The position numbers and the translations under genes were made by a program. From Gymnothorax reevesii (taxonomy: Eukaryota; Chordata; Actinopteri; Anguilliformes; Muraenidae): a stretch of DNA of 64,000 nt. Below the pieces are notes generated by a model. It searched no databases and was not told the origin of the DNA. It was given only the letters and a program-made list of their open reading frames with translations. Below are positions 11,817 through 21,613 of this stretch, piece after piece. Numbering within the stretch: position 1 is the stretch's first letter; each line of letters starts with the position of its first letter. The DNA lies in the NCBI GenBank assembly GCA_029721435.1, contig CM056576.1:73301876-73365875 (forward strand), given 5' to 3'.

Positions 11817-12266
11817 TGGCCCCAATTTGTACAGCAAATCAGACAGCAAGGGATGACAGACAAAATTTTAAAACTTTAAAAAATTTAATAAAATAAAGCG
11901 GTGACCAAGATTGATAATATAAAAAAATGACATAGTTACAGAGATGGGGTTGCTTTGTGCGATGTTCTGGGACAGGAAAATGCTCCAACACGGGCAAAAA
12001 TCCACAAAAAGCTTCACAGGTCTTGAAAAGAGTGTCAGGTCTGGTCAAATGTATCCTTCTGCTTGCAATTTCTCCTCCTACTTTACTCTCTCAATTTTTC
12101 TCCTTATATTCTCTTTTCCTGCCTCCTCCCACCTTGCAGACTTTTTTTCAATTCTCTGGGACTTCCCCTCTCAGGCATGCCCATGAAATGCCCATAACCT
12201 AGCTCCAGACTGGCTTCATAAAAAAAGTCAATACTGCCACCTAGTGGCTTCTTTTTTCACATTACA
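11817..12266 (-). repeat. 3' LTR of the Gmr1-like element
   Basis: This 450-bp repeat matches 16981-17407 throughout. On the minus strand it begins TGTAATGTG and ends GGGGCCA, giving TG...CA ends. It shares the word GATGGGGTTGCTTTGTGCGA and the CTAGTGGC-containing block near its U3 start. On the internal side, a purine-rich GGAATGGAGA (12267-12276, minus) is the likely polypurine tract for plus-strand priming. Confidence 0.9.
12234..12248 (-). promoter_or_regulatory. CTCF-like motif in 3' LTR
   Basis: Identical 15-base motif to that at 17373-17387, preserved although the surrounding LTR copies have diverged. Confidence 0.45.
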
Positions 12267-12404
12267 TCTCCATTCCAAAAGGGAAAATTTTTGACTCAAA
12301 TTTTGACTCAATTTTTCTTTTCAATACAAAAATTGTTAAGTAGACACTTGTGTATATATACATATAATACAATATGCTAATAAACACGTGATATATACAC
12401 TTAC
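12267..12404 (-). other. Untranslated tail between RNase H and the 3' LTR
   Basis: AT-rich sequence of about 140 bases with the presumed polypurine tract at its LTR border. No coding potential. Confidence 0.6.
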
Positions 12405-12941
12405 TCAAACACGGGATAAGCAATCAGCAATTACATTGTCAGTACTCTTTACATGCTTAATTTCCAAGTCAAACTCCTGTAAAATCAAACTCCAATTCAA
12501 CAATCTCCAATTCTTGTTTTCCATCTTACTCAAAAACATTAACGAATTGTGGTCAGTATATTCAATCATTAGCTTTTGCCCTGTACAAACATAAACCTCA
12601 AAGTGTTGTAAGGATAGAACCAGAGCCAACAGCTCCTTCTCAATTGTGGAATAGCTCTTTTGGTGGCGATTGAACTTCCTAGAGAAGTATGCAACAGAGT
12701 CACTTCTCTGTAGGAGCACAGATCCACAAGCTTGGTCGCTAGCATCAACCGCGATAAAGAACGGTTTGTTGAAGTCAGGAAATTTGAGCACGGGAAAATG
12801 ACACAGCAGAGACTTCAGGCGATCGAAGGCTCTTTGGCATGCTTCATCCAAAGTGAAATTTACGCCTTTCTTCAATTGGTTGGTGAGACTGAGAGCAATC
12901 TCAGCTAAGTTCTTGCAGAACTTGCGGTAGTACTCGGTCAT
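12405..12941 (-). pseudogene. Retrotransposon RNase H domain
   Basis: This 178-codon open frame carries the RT thumb/connection start (MTEYYRKFCKNLAEIALSLT) and then a Gypsy RNase H. FFIAVDASDQACGSVLLQ contains the first catalytic Asp, STIEKELLALVLSLQHF the catalytic Glu, and YTDHNSLMFL the next Asp. IKHVKSTDNVIADCLSRV ends the protein, as is usual for pol in this group. It would remove the RNA strand during cDNA synthesis. The frame is joined to the upstream RT only through a frameshift near 12950, so the intact stretch is a surviving fragment of a dead pol and its ATG is not a start. Confidence 0.9.
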
Positions 12942-12949
12942 TGTAAGCA

Positions 12950-13735
12950 GCGCAAAGCTTTTTTGTTGTCAGGAACTGGAAAGTCCATGATGGCTTGGAC
13001 TTAAGCATTTATGGGTGCCATCTTACCCAAGCCTATGGCATAGCCAAGATATGACACAGTAGCACAACCAAAGTCACTCTTGTTCAGGTTAACAGTCAGG
13101 TTAGCCCGGGTCAGGTGCTGGAACAACGTCTCTACATCTTTCAGATGTTCTTACCAGGTGTCACTCCATGTGATCAGGTAATCGATGTACGCACCCGTGT
13201 GTGGCAATCCGGCGATTGTAGACTGTATCACCCTTTGGAATGTGGCTGGGGCATTTTTCATGCCAAAGGGTAGGACTTCATTCTGGTTTTACCGAGATGG
13301 TGTGGCAAAAGCAGTGATGCTCTTGGCCCTCTCAGTTAAAGGCACACACCAATAACCCTTCAATAAATCAATCTTGGTCAGAAACTTTGCTCGCCCTACT
13401 CTATCGATACAATCATCAATCCTAGGTGTTGGAAACACATCAATTCTAGTTAAAGCATTGACTTTGCAATAATCTGTACAGAATCTAGTACTTTCATCAG
13501 ATTTTGGAGCTAGCACACAGGGTGAACTCCTGTCTGAGTTACAGGGTCTGATAATATCATGCTCTAACATTTACTCAACCTCTTTCTCAGCAATCTTTCT
13601 CTTTTCAGGATTCATCCGGTACGGATGCTGTTTTATTGGTTTGGCATCACCAACATCTACATCATGAGAGGCTATAGAAACTCTCTTTGGAACATCAGGA
13701 AATAGATCTTTACATTTCTTAATCAACTTGATCAA
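12950..13735 (-). pseudogene. Retrotransposon reverse transcriptase, disabled
   Basis: Reading from about 13735 down, the minus strand gives Gypsy RT motifs in order: KQHPYRMNPEKR, LEHDIIRPCNS, TRFCTDYCKVNA, LTKIDLLKGYW, LPFGMKNAPATFQR, then the active-site box. That box reads YIDY at 13178-13189 where YIDD is expected, so the second of the paired catalytic aspartates is lost. In-frame TAA stops occur at 13571-13573, 13289-13291 and 13151-13153, with a further stop and a frameshift near 12955. The longest open piece (13289-13570) starts at an internal ATG. RT lies downstream of integrase in this element. Confidence 0.85.
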
Positions 13736-13850
13736 ACTGATCTTTCTGTGAGGGTTCTAAGTGCTGGAGTTTTACGTCAAGATTTTTCAACACTTCAGAA
13801 TTTGACAATTTACATGAAAGAACTTCAGCTTTTATTCTAGGTTTATCATC
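13736..13850 (-). other. Integrase-RT linker of pol
   Basis: A short stretch after a TAA at the end of the integrase frame (13851-13853), with fragments of pol-like sequence (SEVLKNLDVKLQHL) across a shift. It joins integrase to RT in the original polyprotein. Confidence 0.5.
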
Positions 13851-14780
13851 TTAAAACTCCCCCTCATCTTCACAAGTCTCCGCCATCGGAGGATCTGAAG
13901 TGAAAGCTGCAACCCTAGCTTTCCTATCATGATAAGGCTTCAGGATGTTAATATGACACAATTGTTTTGGCTTTCTCCTATCTAGAGTCTTCGTAATGTA
14001 ATTGAGATCATCGAGTTTTGTCAGAATTTCATAAGGACCATGAAATTTAGCCTGCAATGGATTGGACTGCAAGGGAAACAACACAAGGACCTTGTCTCCT
14101 CGTTTAAACTCACGGCTTCTAGCCTTATGATCATACCAAGTTTTCATTTTTCCCTGACTTGATTTCAAGTTCTCTTTGGCTAGGTCACAAGCTGCACGCA
14201 GTCTTTCCTTGAAGTTGCAAACATAGTCTAACAGATGCGGCTCTTTCTCTTGCCATTGTTCACTCAACAATAGCAAAGGTCCCCTCACTTCATGGCCAAA
14301 CACTAGCTCAACCGGACTGAATCCAGTAGACTCCTGCACTGCTTCTCTAGCTGCAAACAACAGCAAATGAACACCTTCATCCCAGTTTTTCTCATGGTCA
14401 TAACAATAAGTCCTCATCATTGTCTTGAGAGTGGAATGAAACCGCTCTAAGGCACCCAGACTCTGTGGATGATAGGCACTGGAAAGAATCTGCTTCGCAC
14501 CTAGTTCATACACAACCTGCTGAAACAATCCAGAAGTGACATTACTAGCTTGGTCTGACTGAATTTCCCTGGGAAGGCCAAACAACGCGAAGAACTTTAT
14601 CAAAGCCTTCGAGATTGCAGTTGCCTTGATGTTGCTTAGAGCTATGGCTTCAGGGAATCTGGTAGATGCACACATGATTGTCAACAAGTACTGATTTCCA
14701 GATCTAGTCTTGGGTAATGGATCAACACAGTCAACAATGACCTTAGAGAAGGGCTCTCCAAATGCTGGGATAGGCTGCAA
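13851..14780 (-). pseudogene. Retrotransposon integrase catalytic core and C-terminus
   Basis: The open frame of 309 codons holds the DDE integrase core. The first Asp is in KVIVDCVDPL, the second in REIQSDQASN and the Glu in GALERFHST, spaced as in retroviral-type integrases. A C-terminal region follows with GDKVLVLFP and FHGPYEILTKL, typical of the Gypsy GPY/F module. The triad residues are retained, but QGSNFT-type context has drifted to QASNVT. The frame is continuous upstream with the protease/zinc-finger frame except for a single TGA at 14874-14876, so 14780 is an internal Met. Integrase inserts the cDNA into chromosomes. Its place before RT is the key taxonomic trait. Confidence 0.9.
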
Positions 14781-14873
14781 TGGAGCTACAGATGGGTCTA
14801 CCTGGTGTTTTCCAACTACCTGACAAGTGTGACAGGTTTTGCAAAAGTTGGAAACGTCTTTCCGAAGCCCAGG

Positions 14874-15830
14874 TCAGAAGAGGTGTTTCATGATCTTATC
14901 AACAGTCTTGTTAACACCAAGATGACCTCCTAAAGGTAAACTATGAGCCATTGTTAAGATCTCATTCCTGTAGACTTTTGGAACAACAATTTGCTTGACC
15001 ACTGCCCAATCTGCATTGGCAGGGATATCAGGAGGGCTCCACTTCCGCATCAACACACCATTCTTGAGATAGTACCCAACTGATATTTCTTTATCAGGAA
15101 GGGCTCTCCTCTTTAGTACACAAATTTCAGGATCATTAGTTTGCTCCTGAATCAACCATTTTCTGGACAGAGACAAGTCCCCAGACACATCAGAATCACC
15201 AGAACCATCTGGCTGGCTGAACAGAGAACTGATAAAAGTTTCTAATAAGTCCTCAAACGGAGAAACCATCGTAAGCCGAACAGAGTCATGAGGTGAACCA
15301 ACTGAGTCATGACTATTCAATGTGCTGGACGGCACCACATCATCTTCTTCTTTAGCCTTCTTAGCCATAGCAATGATCACTGCACATGGAGGATACAGGG
15401 ATGGGTCTTCACCACCATCTTCAGTGCTCGGCTGTGAAGTAAGATGAACAGGGGGAACTACATTGCCCCCAGCCAGGTCATTGCCTAGCAACAGAGAAAC
15501 ACCCTTCATAGGTAGACTTGTCATAAGTCCCACCTTTACCTGTCCTGCAACTAAATCTGACTTAAAGAATATAGAGCGCAGGGGTACAGATACAGTCCTC
15601 CCTTCAATACCTTGTACAAGTATGAAATCCCCAGAAGCGATCTCATCACGTAACTCCAAGGAGTCCATCAACAAAAGTGACTGAGAGGCTCTGGTATCCC
15701 TTAGAATATATATGGGTACAGGAGGAGAATGCTCATTCAGAGCCACAAATCCCTCTGACACAAATGGAAGAAATTCCTCCCTCACACAGTCAGCAGTATC
15801 AGGCTTCTTAGCCCCACAAGGAGCAGGCAA
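14874..15830 (-). pseudogene. Retrotransposon protease and integrase zinc-binding region
   Basis: This 318-codon frame begins inside the gag-pol junction. An aspartic protease motif follows at 15684-15698 and reads DTRAS, where the family has DTGAS. The ILRD lead-in and SLLLMDSL continuation are family-like, and a second flap/LLGNDLAGG segment follows. The C-terminal part ends with HSLPLGGHLGVNKTVDKI, the HHxx half of the integrase HHCC zinc motif. The CC half (FCKTCHTCQ) lies just past the TGA at 14874-14876 in the same frame. Protease would process Gag and Pol. The G-to-R change at the active site alone would probably inactivate it. Confidence 0.85.
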
Positions 15831-16857
15831 TTTAGCAGATCATCAGACTTTTTCTGATTTTGGAAGCATCTATTGTTACTGCTAAACTGAAATTTGGACT
15901 TATGTGTGAAAACATATTTGTCTGCAAATTTGGCAGCTGATTGCAAATTCAGTGCTTGCTTCTCATTAAGGTAGGTCTTAATATCATCCTTAACACAGTT
16001 CTTGAATTCTTCAACCAACACCATCTCTTTTAGTGAGTTGAAATCATCCTTGACCTCCATAGAAGTACACCAGCACTCAAAGCAAACCTTCTTCTCGTTA
16101 GCAAATTCCACATAAGTCTGATTGTCAGATTTCTTCACACTTCTGAATTTCTGTCAGAAAGCCTCTGGAACCAACTCATAAGCTGTCAAAATAACTTTTT
16201 TGACAACCTCATAATCAGAGGAATCATCTGCAGACAAAGCTGAATAGGCTTGTTGAGCTTTACCCTTGAGGACAGTTTGCAACATCAGAGGCCAGTGTTC
16301 CTTTGGCCACTGACAACTCTTAGCTACCTTCTCGAAGCACTGGAAATACTTATCAACCTCCTTCTCTGAGAATCGAGACACCAGCTTTACCTCCTGGCGA
16401 GCATGGAATTTGTTTTCAGCTTCCATTTTGATTTTTAGTAGCTCCATTTGGAGCCTTTCTTCCCTATCTAACTTCTGTAAATCAAAATCTCTCTGTCTTG
16501 CTAATTTTTCTAACTCAAATTCTCTTTGTTTTTCTTTTTCCACCCTTTCTTTTTTCCCTTCTCTTGCTAATTTTTCTGACTCAAACTGCCTTTTTTTCCC
16601 TTTTCCTCTCTTTCAATCTCTAGCATTTTAAATTTTTGTTCCATTTCTACATTTTGATTTTCCACTGGAAACTGTTCCAGATCTCCTGGTGCAAACACAT
16701 TTTCAATGTAATATTCAACAATCTCTCTAGCCAGTCTTCCTTTTCGCATGGATGGTTTTACCTCTGTCAGCTCTAACTGTCAGCATATTTCTAACAGGTC
16801 TGTCTTTTTAAAAGGCTTCAAAACCTCTACGGTTGGTGATGCCAACAAATCATCCAT
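15782..16857 (-). pseudogene. Retrotransposon gag with SCAN-like domain
   Basis: The gag probably starts at the ATG at 16855-16857 (MDDLLASPTVEVLKPFKK), about 100 bases past the primer site. It runs through a charged, coiled-coil-like stretch rich in E, K, R and Q. It then enters a SCAN-like capsid domain (KYFQCFEKVAKSCQWPKEHW, AYELVPEAF, then FECWC, LVEEFKNCV and AKFADKYVFTHK). In-frame TGA codons occur at 16780-16782 and 16154-16156, and a frameshift lies near 16550-16567. The zinc knuckle expected between the SCAN-like domain and protease is not recognisable, so a small deletion is likely. Gag would build the intracellular particle. The frame overlaps the downstream frame around 15782-15830 in another phase, which may be decay rather than design. 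Confidence 0.8.
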
Positions 16858-16954
16858 TGCTGCTGATCTGTCAATATATATCTAGGAAAATTCAAAAAAA
16901 GAATTTCACAATTTGAAATTTTAGGTTTTCAATAAATGTCTCACACAATGGTCT

Positions 16955-16972
16955 ATCCTGGACAAGCCCCCA
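16955..16972 (-). promoter_or_regulatory. Primer binding site, tRNA-Pro type
   Basis: The minus strand reads TGGGGGCTTGTCCAGGAT, eight bases inside the 5' LTR. It matches the 18-base tRNA-Pro primer site used by many vertebrate retroelements, except for two transitions (C to T and G to A), both at what would be CpG sites. This sets the start of minus-strand cDNA synthesis and confirms the element's orientation. Confidence 0.85.
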
Positions 16973-16980
16973 ATTTTTTA

Positions 16981-17407
16981 TGGCCCTAATTTGTAACGGC
17001 AAATCAGACAGCAACTTTAACAGATTTAATAAAATAAAGTACTGACTAAGATGGATAATATTTAAAAAATGAGATAGTTACAGAGATGGGGTTGCTTTGT
17101 GCGATGTTCTGGGAAAGGAAAATGCTCCAACACAGGCAAAAATCCACAAAAAGCTTCACAGGTCTTGAAAACAGTGACAGGTCTGGTCAAATGAATCAAT
17201 TTCTCCTACTACTCTACTCTGTCAATTTTTCTCATTATATACTGTACTCTTTTCCAGCCCCCTGCCCCCTTGCAGACTTTTTTCCATTCTCTGGGACTTC
17301 CCCTTTCAGGCATGCCTCGGACATGCCCAAAACCTAGCTCCAGACTGGCTTAACAAAAAAAAAAATTCAATACTGCCACCTAGTGGCTTCTTTTTTTTCA
17401 CATTACA
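16981..17407 (-). repeat. 5' LTR of the Gmr1-like element
   Basis: This 427-bp direct repeat of 11817-12266 carries TG...CA ends on the minus strand. A TATATAA box lies at 17235-17241 (minus) and an ATTAAA poly(A)-type signal at 17025-17030 (minus), in the order expected for U3 then R/U5. A 15-base GCCACTAGGTGGCAG motif sits near the U3 start. The LTR would supply promoter and polyadenylation signals. Confidence 0.9.
17373..17387 (-). promoter_or_regulatory. CTCF-like motif in 5' LTR
   Basis: The minus strand reads GCCACTAGGTGGCAG. This agrees with the core of the vertebrate CTCF binding consensus (CCASYAGRKGGCA form). The same 15 bases occur in the other LTR. Occupancy is not shown by sequence. 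Confidence 0.45.
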
Positions 17408-19959
17408 ACATAAGCCTATTTAGGCTTTATGACTCAGTATTTGTCACAGAGACTCAGGAAAATTATTCCAGTGTAGCAAAATATTTGGAAATTAAATTTC
17501 AGACTTATTTATGAATTAAATTTAAAAAATGTATGGAATGAATGTCTATATGTCTGCAAAGGAGTTAAATTGATGCATGTGTACTGGCAATGATGCTGAA
17601 CAGGTTGATCTGTGCTCATATGGAGGAAATCTCACACAGGCACTTTGGGCAGCCAAGGGGTCCTTTGGTTAAAAACACAGCTACATTACCCTGATGTGCT
17701 TGTGTGTCCGCATTTCCAGTGTAAAGAGGCTGAATAAAAAGGATTCTTTTTAACTCATGCACGCCTGGATGTCCAAGTGTGCCAGACTGGGTTTCATTTT
17801 TGGCCAGGGCTCCGCTGATCAAGCTTATTATCCAAATTGGAATCACTTGGGTATCAATTAATAATCAAACTTTTTTAACCTTTAATTTGGCAACTCTGGT
17901 TGAGAAAACTGACGTCTTAATGAAGCAATAACTTTTTAGTGGGTATTTTTTTTCCAGTATTTGTGAAACGTCAAGCAGTTTTTTATCAACATCTCTCTGC
18001 GAGATGTGTGTCTGTATCTCACGTGTAAAGGCTTGCCTCAGCACAGCTGCTGGTCAAAAGAAAAATGACTTCATTGGCAATAATATCTTGCGAGATGCCA
18101 CATCATGCTTGCTCATTCTAATGATCCCCCTGGCCTGATGCCAACCACACATCCTTACTTTTTCCTTTTCATTTGCCTAATTGCAAGACCAGATACAAAC
18201 AGGGCAGCTGCTTGCTTAAAAAAAACAAAAAATTAGAAAGCAGATTTCCCCTGATTATCATGCTGATCCATTTAAGTGGGAAATTACAGAAATAAGCAGT
18301 GATGAAGGCAGATAATTAGAGAAATGAGTATCTGTCCTGAAGTGCACTCTAGCCTGTCTGTCTCAGACAGCAAAACCAGGGGCCAAATGCACAGTCAACA
18401 CTTAAGGGTCCAGATGACTGCACCTCTACAGCAGCACTCCTCTACCTACTCATCGAGAGACAGGAATCAGCTGGCTATTAAAAGAGGAGTTCAGGAGAAT
18501 GTGAAAGTGTGTGCATGCATGCACATACAGCATGTGCGTGTATCTGCGCACGAATGTGAGCATTTACACGTGTATATTTGTGCACAAACATGCACACGCA
18601 AACCAGCAGATACTTCATTTATAACTTTTTATTTCTTTTTCATTTTATGCTTGAAAAATACAAATGATTTGCTAGATCTTGGCAGTCTCCATTCATGATA
18701 GAAATCCTCTTGCACTCAAGCGCAGCTTATAAGATGCTTAACAAGATGCACAGGACTACAGTGTTGTGAAAACAATCTGACCCTTTCACATTTATTTATT
18801 TTTGTAAATTTGTCACACTTAAATGTTGCAGATCATGAAACTGACGAGACAATCCAGTCGTCTGTGACCACATGGGTGTGCCACCAAGTGCCCACTTGTC
18901 ATATCTTGAAAACTGACATCTAGAGCACTCATGATCCATGCATTACTAAGGGCAGATTTTTAGCATGATATTGTGCTTTATTCTGCCAATTCTGTTGTCA
19001 TGGCAAACAAAATTGATAGGTGTAGTGATCTAACCATAACCTATGCCCACATCAAACATCAAAGGAATCGACTGAAATTTGTGACCTGTAGAGCGTCCAC
19101 AAGAAAATCTCCTTGGACACTGCAGTGGAGACAACAACAATGAATCCAAAGTCGTCACACAAGTTTGTTCGAGGGCTACAATCATTATATTAGAAAAAGA
19201 TAATCTGAGGAAACACAAAATGCTGTTTTTTAAAATAAGGACTTCCTTCATTCAAAGAAAAAACTGTCCAACTCTACCCGGCCTTCTATGAAAAGGTAGG
19301 GTGAGGTCACGTTATTTGGGACACTTTTTGGTAGATTGCCAAGAAAACTAAAATTCTCAGGACTACGGTAATGTTTTACTACGGTAAATGACTTGTGTTG
19401 GATTTCTGCTAAATTTCAATGAAGAAAATACAGTATGTTGTCCATTTAAATACTTAAGAAGCTGTGGACCATCAAACACATCAAGAAACCCTACCTCAAG
19501 CCGATGACATGTCCATGTAAAATGGGACAGCTAGTAGCTAAAATTATACATTTAAATATTTGCATTCAAAATATCTCTCTTACCCCATCTGGATCTGTGA
19601 GTGTGTATGGGGGTGAAAGAGAGAGCGGAACAAGCAAGTGTTCATACATGCACGAACACTTGCATTGTGTGTGCATGTTGGAGCGATAGCGTAAAGACAC
19701 ATCAGCTGGTTCACAGTCAGGTCAACCATCTACATTTCAGTTTCATGACAAAAAAAAAATGGATTATACAGCATAGACTTAGATATTACTTTGAATCTAA
19801 ATGCTATCTTCTAACCATTTCCAACCACATTTTTCATTGTTGGGCTCTTGTATATGTACAGAAGTCATTTTTGAGGAGGGGTTGGGGATAATTAGGGGCT
19901 ACGGAGACCACATGTACGATACTCGGTGAGTCCATGCACAGATTAAATGTAATTAAATG
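17408..19959. other. Unassigned non-coding DNA
   Basis: About 2.5 kb with no recognisable protein or repeat family. A purine/pyrimidine-alternating GTGTGTGCATGCATGCACAT-type patch lies at about 18507-18600. The 124-codon frame at 18324-18698 runs through it and has no motif. Confidence 0.45.
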
Positions 19960-20130
19960 TTTTAATTTGGCATCTCCAATCCCACCCGAATCTGGAATGC
20001 CCAATCCAAGGACTATGTACAACACTAGCTCGTATGCAACCCCCAGTTGCCAGCTCAGGAGAGAGACAGTTCGCGGCTCTCCTCCGAAGCACGCTCCTGA
20101 CGCCCCTGCATCTTTACACTCATTGGTCGC
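19960..20130 (-). mobile_element. tRNA-derived SINE, 5'-truncated copy
   Basis: The segment matches 62180-62360 in the opposite orientation. Shared words include AATTTGGCATCTCCAATCCC, GGAATGCCCAATCC, ACTATGTACAAC, GCTCTCCTCCGAAGCACGC and TACACTCATTGGT. On the minus strand it ends at the A-rich border, and the tRNA-like head seen in the longer copy is missing. It has no coding capacity and depends on LINE enzymes. Confidence 0.8.
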
Positions 20131-20954
20131 CCCCCAATTTATTTATTTCATAATACTTGAAATCTAAGTAATATTTCGAATATATTCATCAAAATACAAA
20201 CAGTCGGGAAATTTAGTTCATTAACATAGTAACAGAATTGAATTTTTTACATGCTGATTTCTGCAAAAGGTGACAAGTGGTAACATACATGACAACATTG
20301 TGAGCAAATATACAATGTGTATCAACAAGTCTTTCTCATTTAAGTAAGTACAAATCATGTGTGTTCATAGGCTACATGGCTCTTTAACTCTGAAATGTGA
20401 AATGTTCAGGGCTGCAAAGATATTGGAAACTTGCAGAACAAAATAATAACACGTATGTCTTCTAGAACTAAATGTATTTAAACACATGACATAGATGTTT
20501 ATGCTTGTGAGGCAATCACTTAGACCTATTTACAATATGAATACTTACTTACAATAATACTTTACCGAAATCATTCAACTAAAATAGGACAGTCACTTAA
20601 AATCCTTTTCTCAAGAGAAAGTGTATTGGGTAAATATTTTGATTAGAAGTCAAACCTTTAATAAGATGCAGCATCTTATAACAATTTTTGGAGTAATAAC
20701 CGCATTGTTTTAGCTGGAGTACTCTAATTACCAAAAAGAGCAAATAAACATGCCACATAGTCCACCTCGCAAGCTCAGGGACAAGTGATTTCTTTAAATC
20801 TTCTCCCTGCCCATGCTGCTTATCCAAATAATAATAACAAAAGTAATTGTTCCATGTAAAAGGCATTTGTAGAAACAATGCGAAAACATGTTTGGTGATA
20901 AGCTGCCAATATCTAAAGAATACAAGGTAGAAAACCTTATTTGTCCTATTTTAC
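20131..20954. other. Unassigned AT-rich DNA
   Basis: No gene or known repeat was recognised. The left boundary of the following Tc1-like element is uncertain and could lie within this stretch. Confidence 0.4.
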
Positions 20955-21115
20955 CTGATGTCTGAAATTGCCTAACTTCATCCAAACTGGTCCCTGAGTT
21001 GCTGAATCAACTAATGCACTTAATTGATGATTAAACTCAAATTCACACACCACTGCATGATTACTGCAAGCCCTGTAGAATCTAAACACCACTTAAACTT
21101 GAACCTGTCTGACCA

Positions 21116-21585
21116 AGGCTACGTTCAGACAGCAGGTCTTGATGCACAATTTAGATTTTTTGGAGAAATCCAATTTTTTTTGTGTGCTTGTTCATATTAC
21201 ACATAATATACTTGTAACAGTTTTGAGTATGAACTGAATGACCACGCCGGCATGCACTGTTTGTTTACGGAAGTAATTATGGAGGCATCTCGTCTCGGCA
21301 CGTGTGTGGCACTGTTAAACTTTATCTCCAACCACAGTCAGTATCATTACAGACAAATAATGACGTAAAGGTCGGATAAATGCTACCTGGCCGTTCAGAC
21401 AGCAGTCGCATTGCGAAGTGTCAGATACGTATTAGATTTAGGACCACATATGAAAGTGGCCTGGATCGGATTTAAAAAAATCAGATTTGTGCTTTTCAAA
21501 CTGTCTTTAACAGATCAGATACAGGTCACATATGGGCAAAAAAATTGGATTTGGTCCTCATTTGCCTGGCGTCTGAACGTAGCCT
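21116..21585. mobile_element. hAT-like MITE nested in Tc1-like leader
   Basis: This 470-bp element has 15-bp perfect terminal inverted repeats (AGGCTACGTTCAGAC at 21116-21130 and GTCTGAACGTAGCCT at 21571-21585). The interior has fish MITE wording (CAGATTTGTGCTTTTC, GGATTTGGTCCTCATTTG). The flanks rejoin as CTGACCAAGTGAACC, the expected uninterrupted Tc1-like leader, so the insertion came after the host element. An exact target duplication is not clear. Confidence 0.85.
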
Positions 21586-21613
21586 AAGTGAACCAGGCAA
21601 AATGCAGTAAATT

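Larger units (their letters stand above)
11817..17407 (-). mobile_element. Gmr1-like Ty3/Gypsy LTR retrotransposon, integrase upstream of RT
   Basis: This 5.6-kb element is transcribed on the minus strand. Its 5' LTR is at 16981-17407 and its 3' LTR at 11817-12266. In order it holds a tRNA-Pro-type primer site, gag with a SCAN-like domain, an aspartic protease, integrase (zinc motif and DDE core), reverse transcriptase and RNase H. Most Ty3/Gypsy elements place integrase last; integrase before RT is the order of the Gmr1 group known from fish and other deuterostomes. The copy is dead: there are several stops, frameshifts, a YIDY at the RT active site and DTRAS in the protease. The two LTRs differ by substitutions and indels, so the insertion is not recent. 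No clear target-site duplication is visible. Confidence 0.9.

Noticed and set aside
16410..16631. Plus-strand Ser/Phe-rich 73-codon frame opposite gag
   Set aside because: It is the antisense of the Glu/Lys-rich gag coiled-coil region; composition is explained by that.
18324..18698. 124-codon plus-strand frame, Cys/His-rich towards the end
   Set aside because: It runs through a GTGTGCATGCA-rich low-complexity patch and has no zinc-finger spacing.
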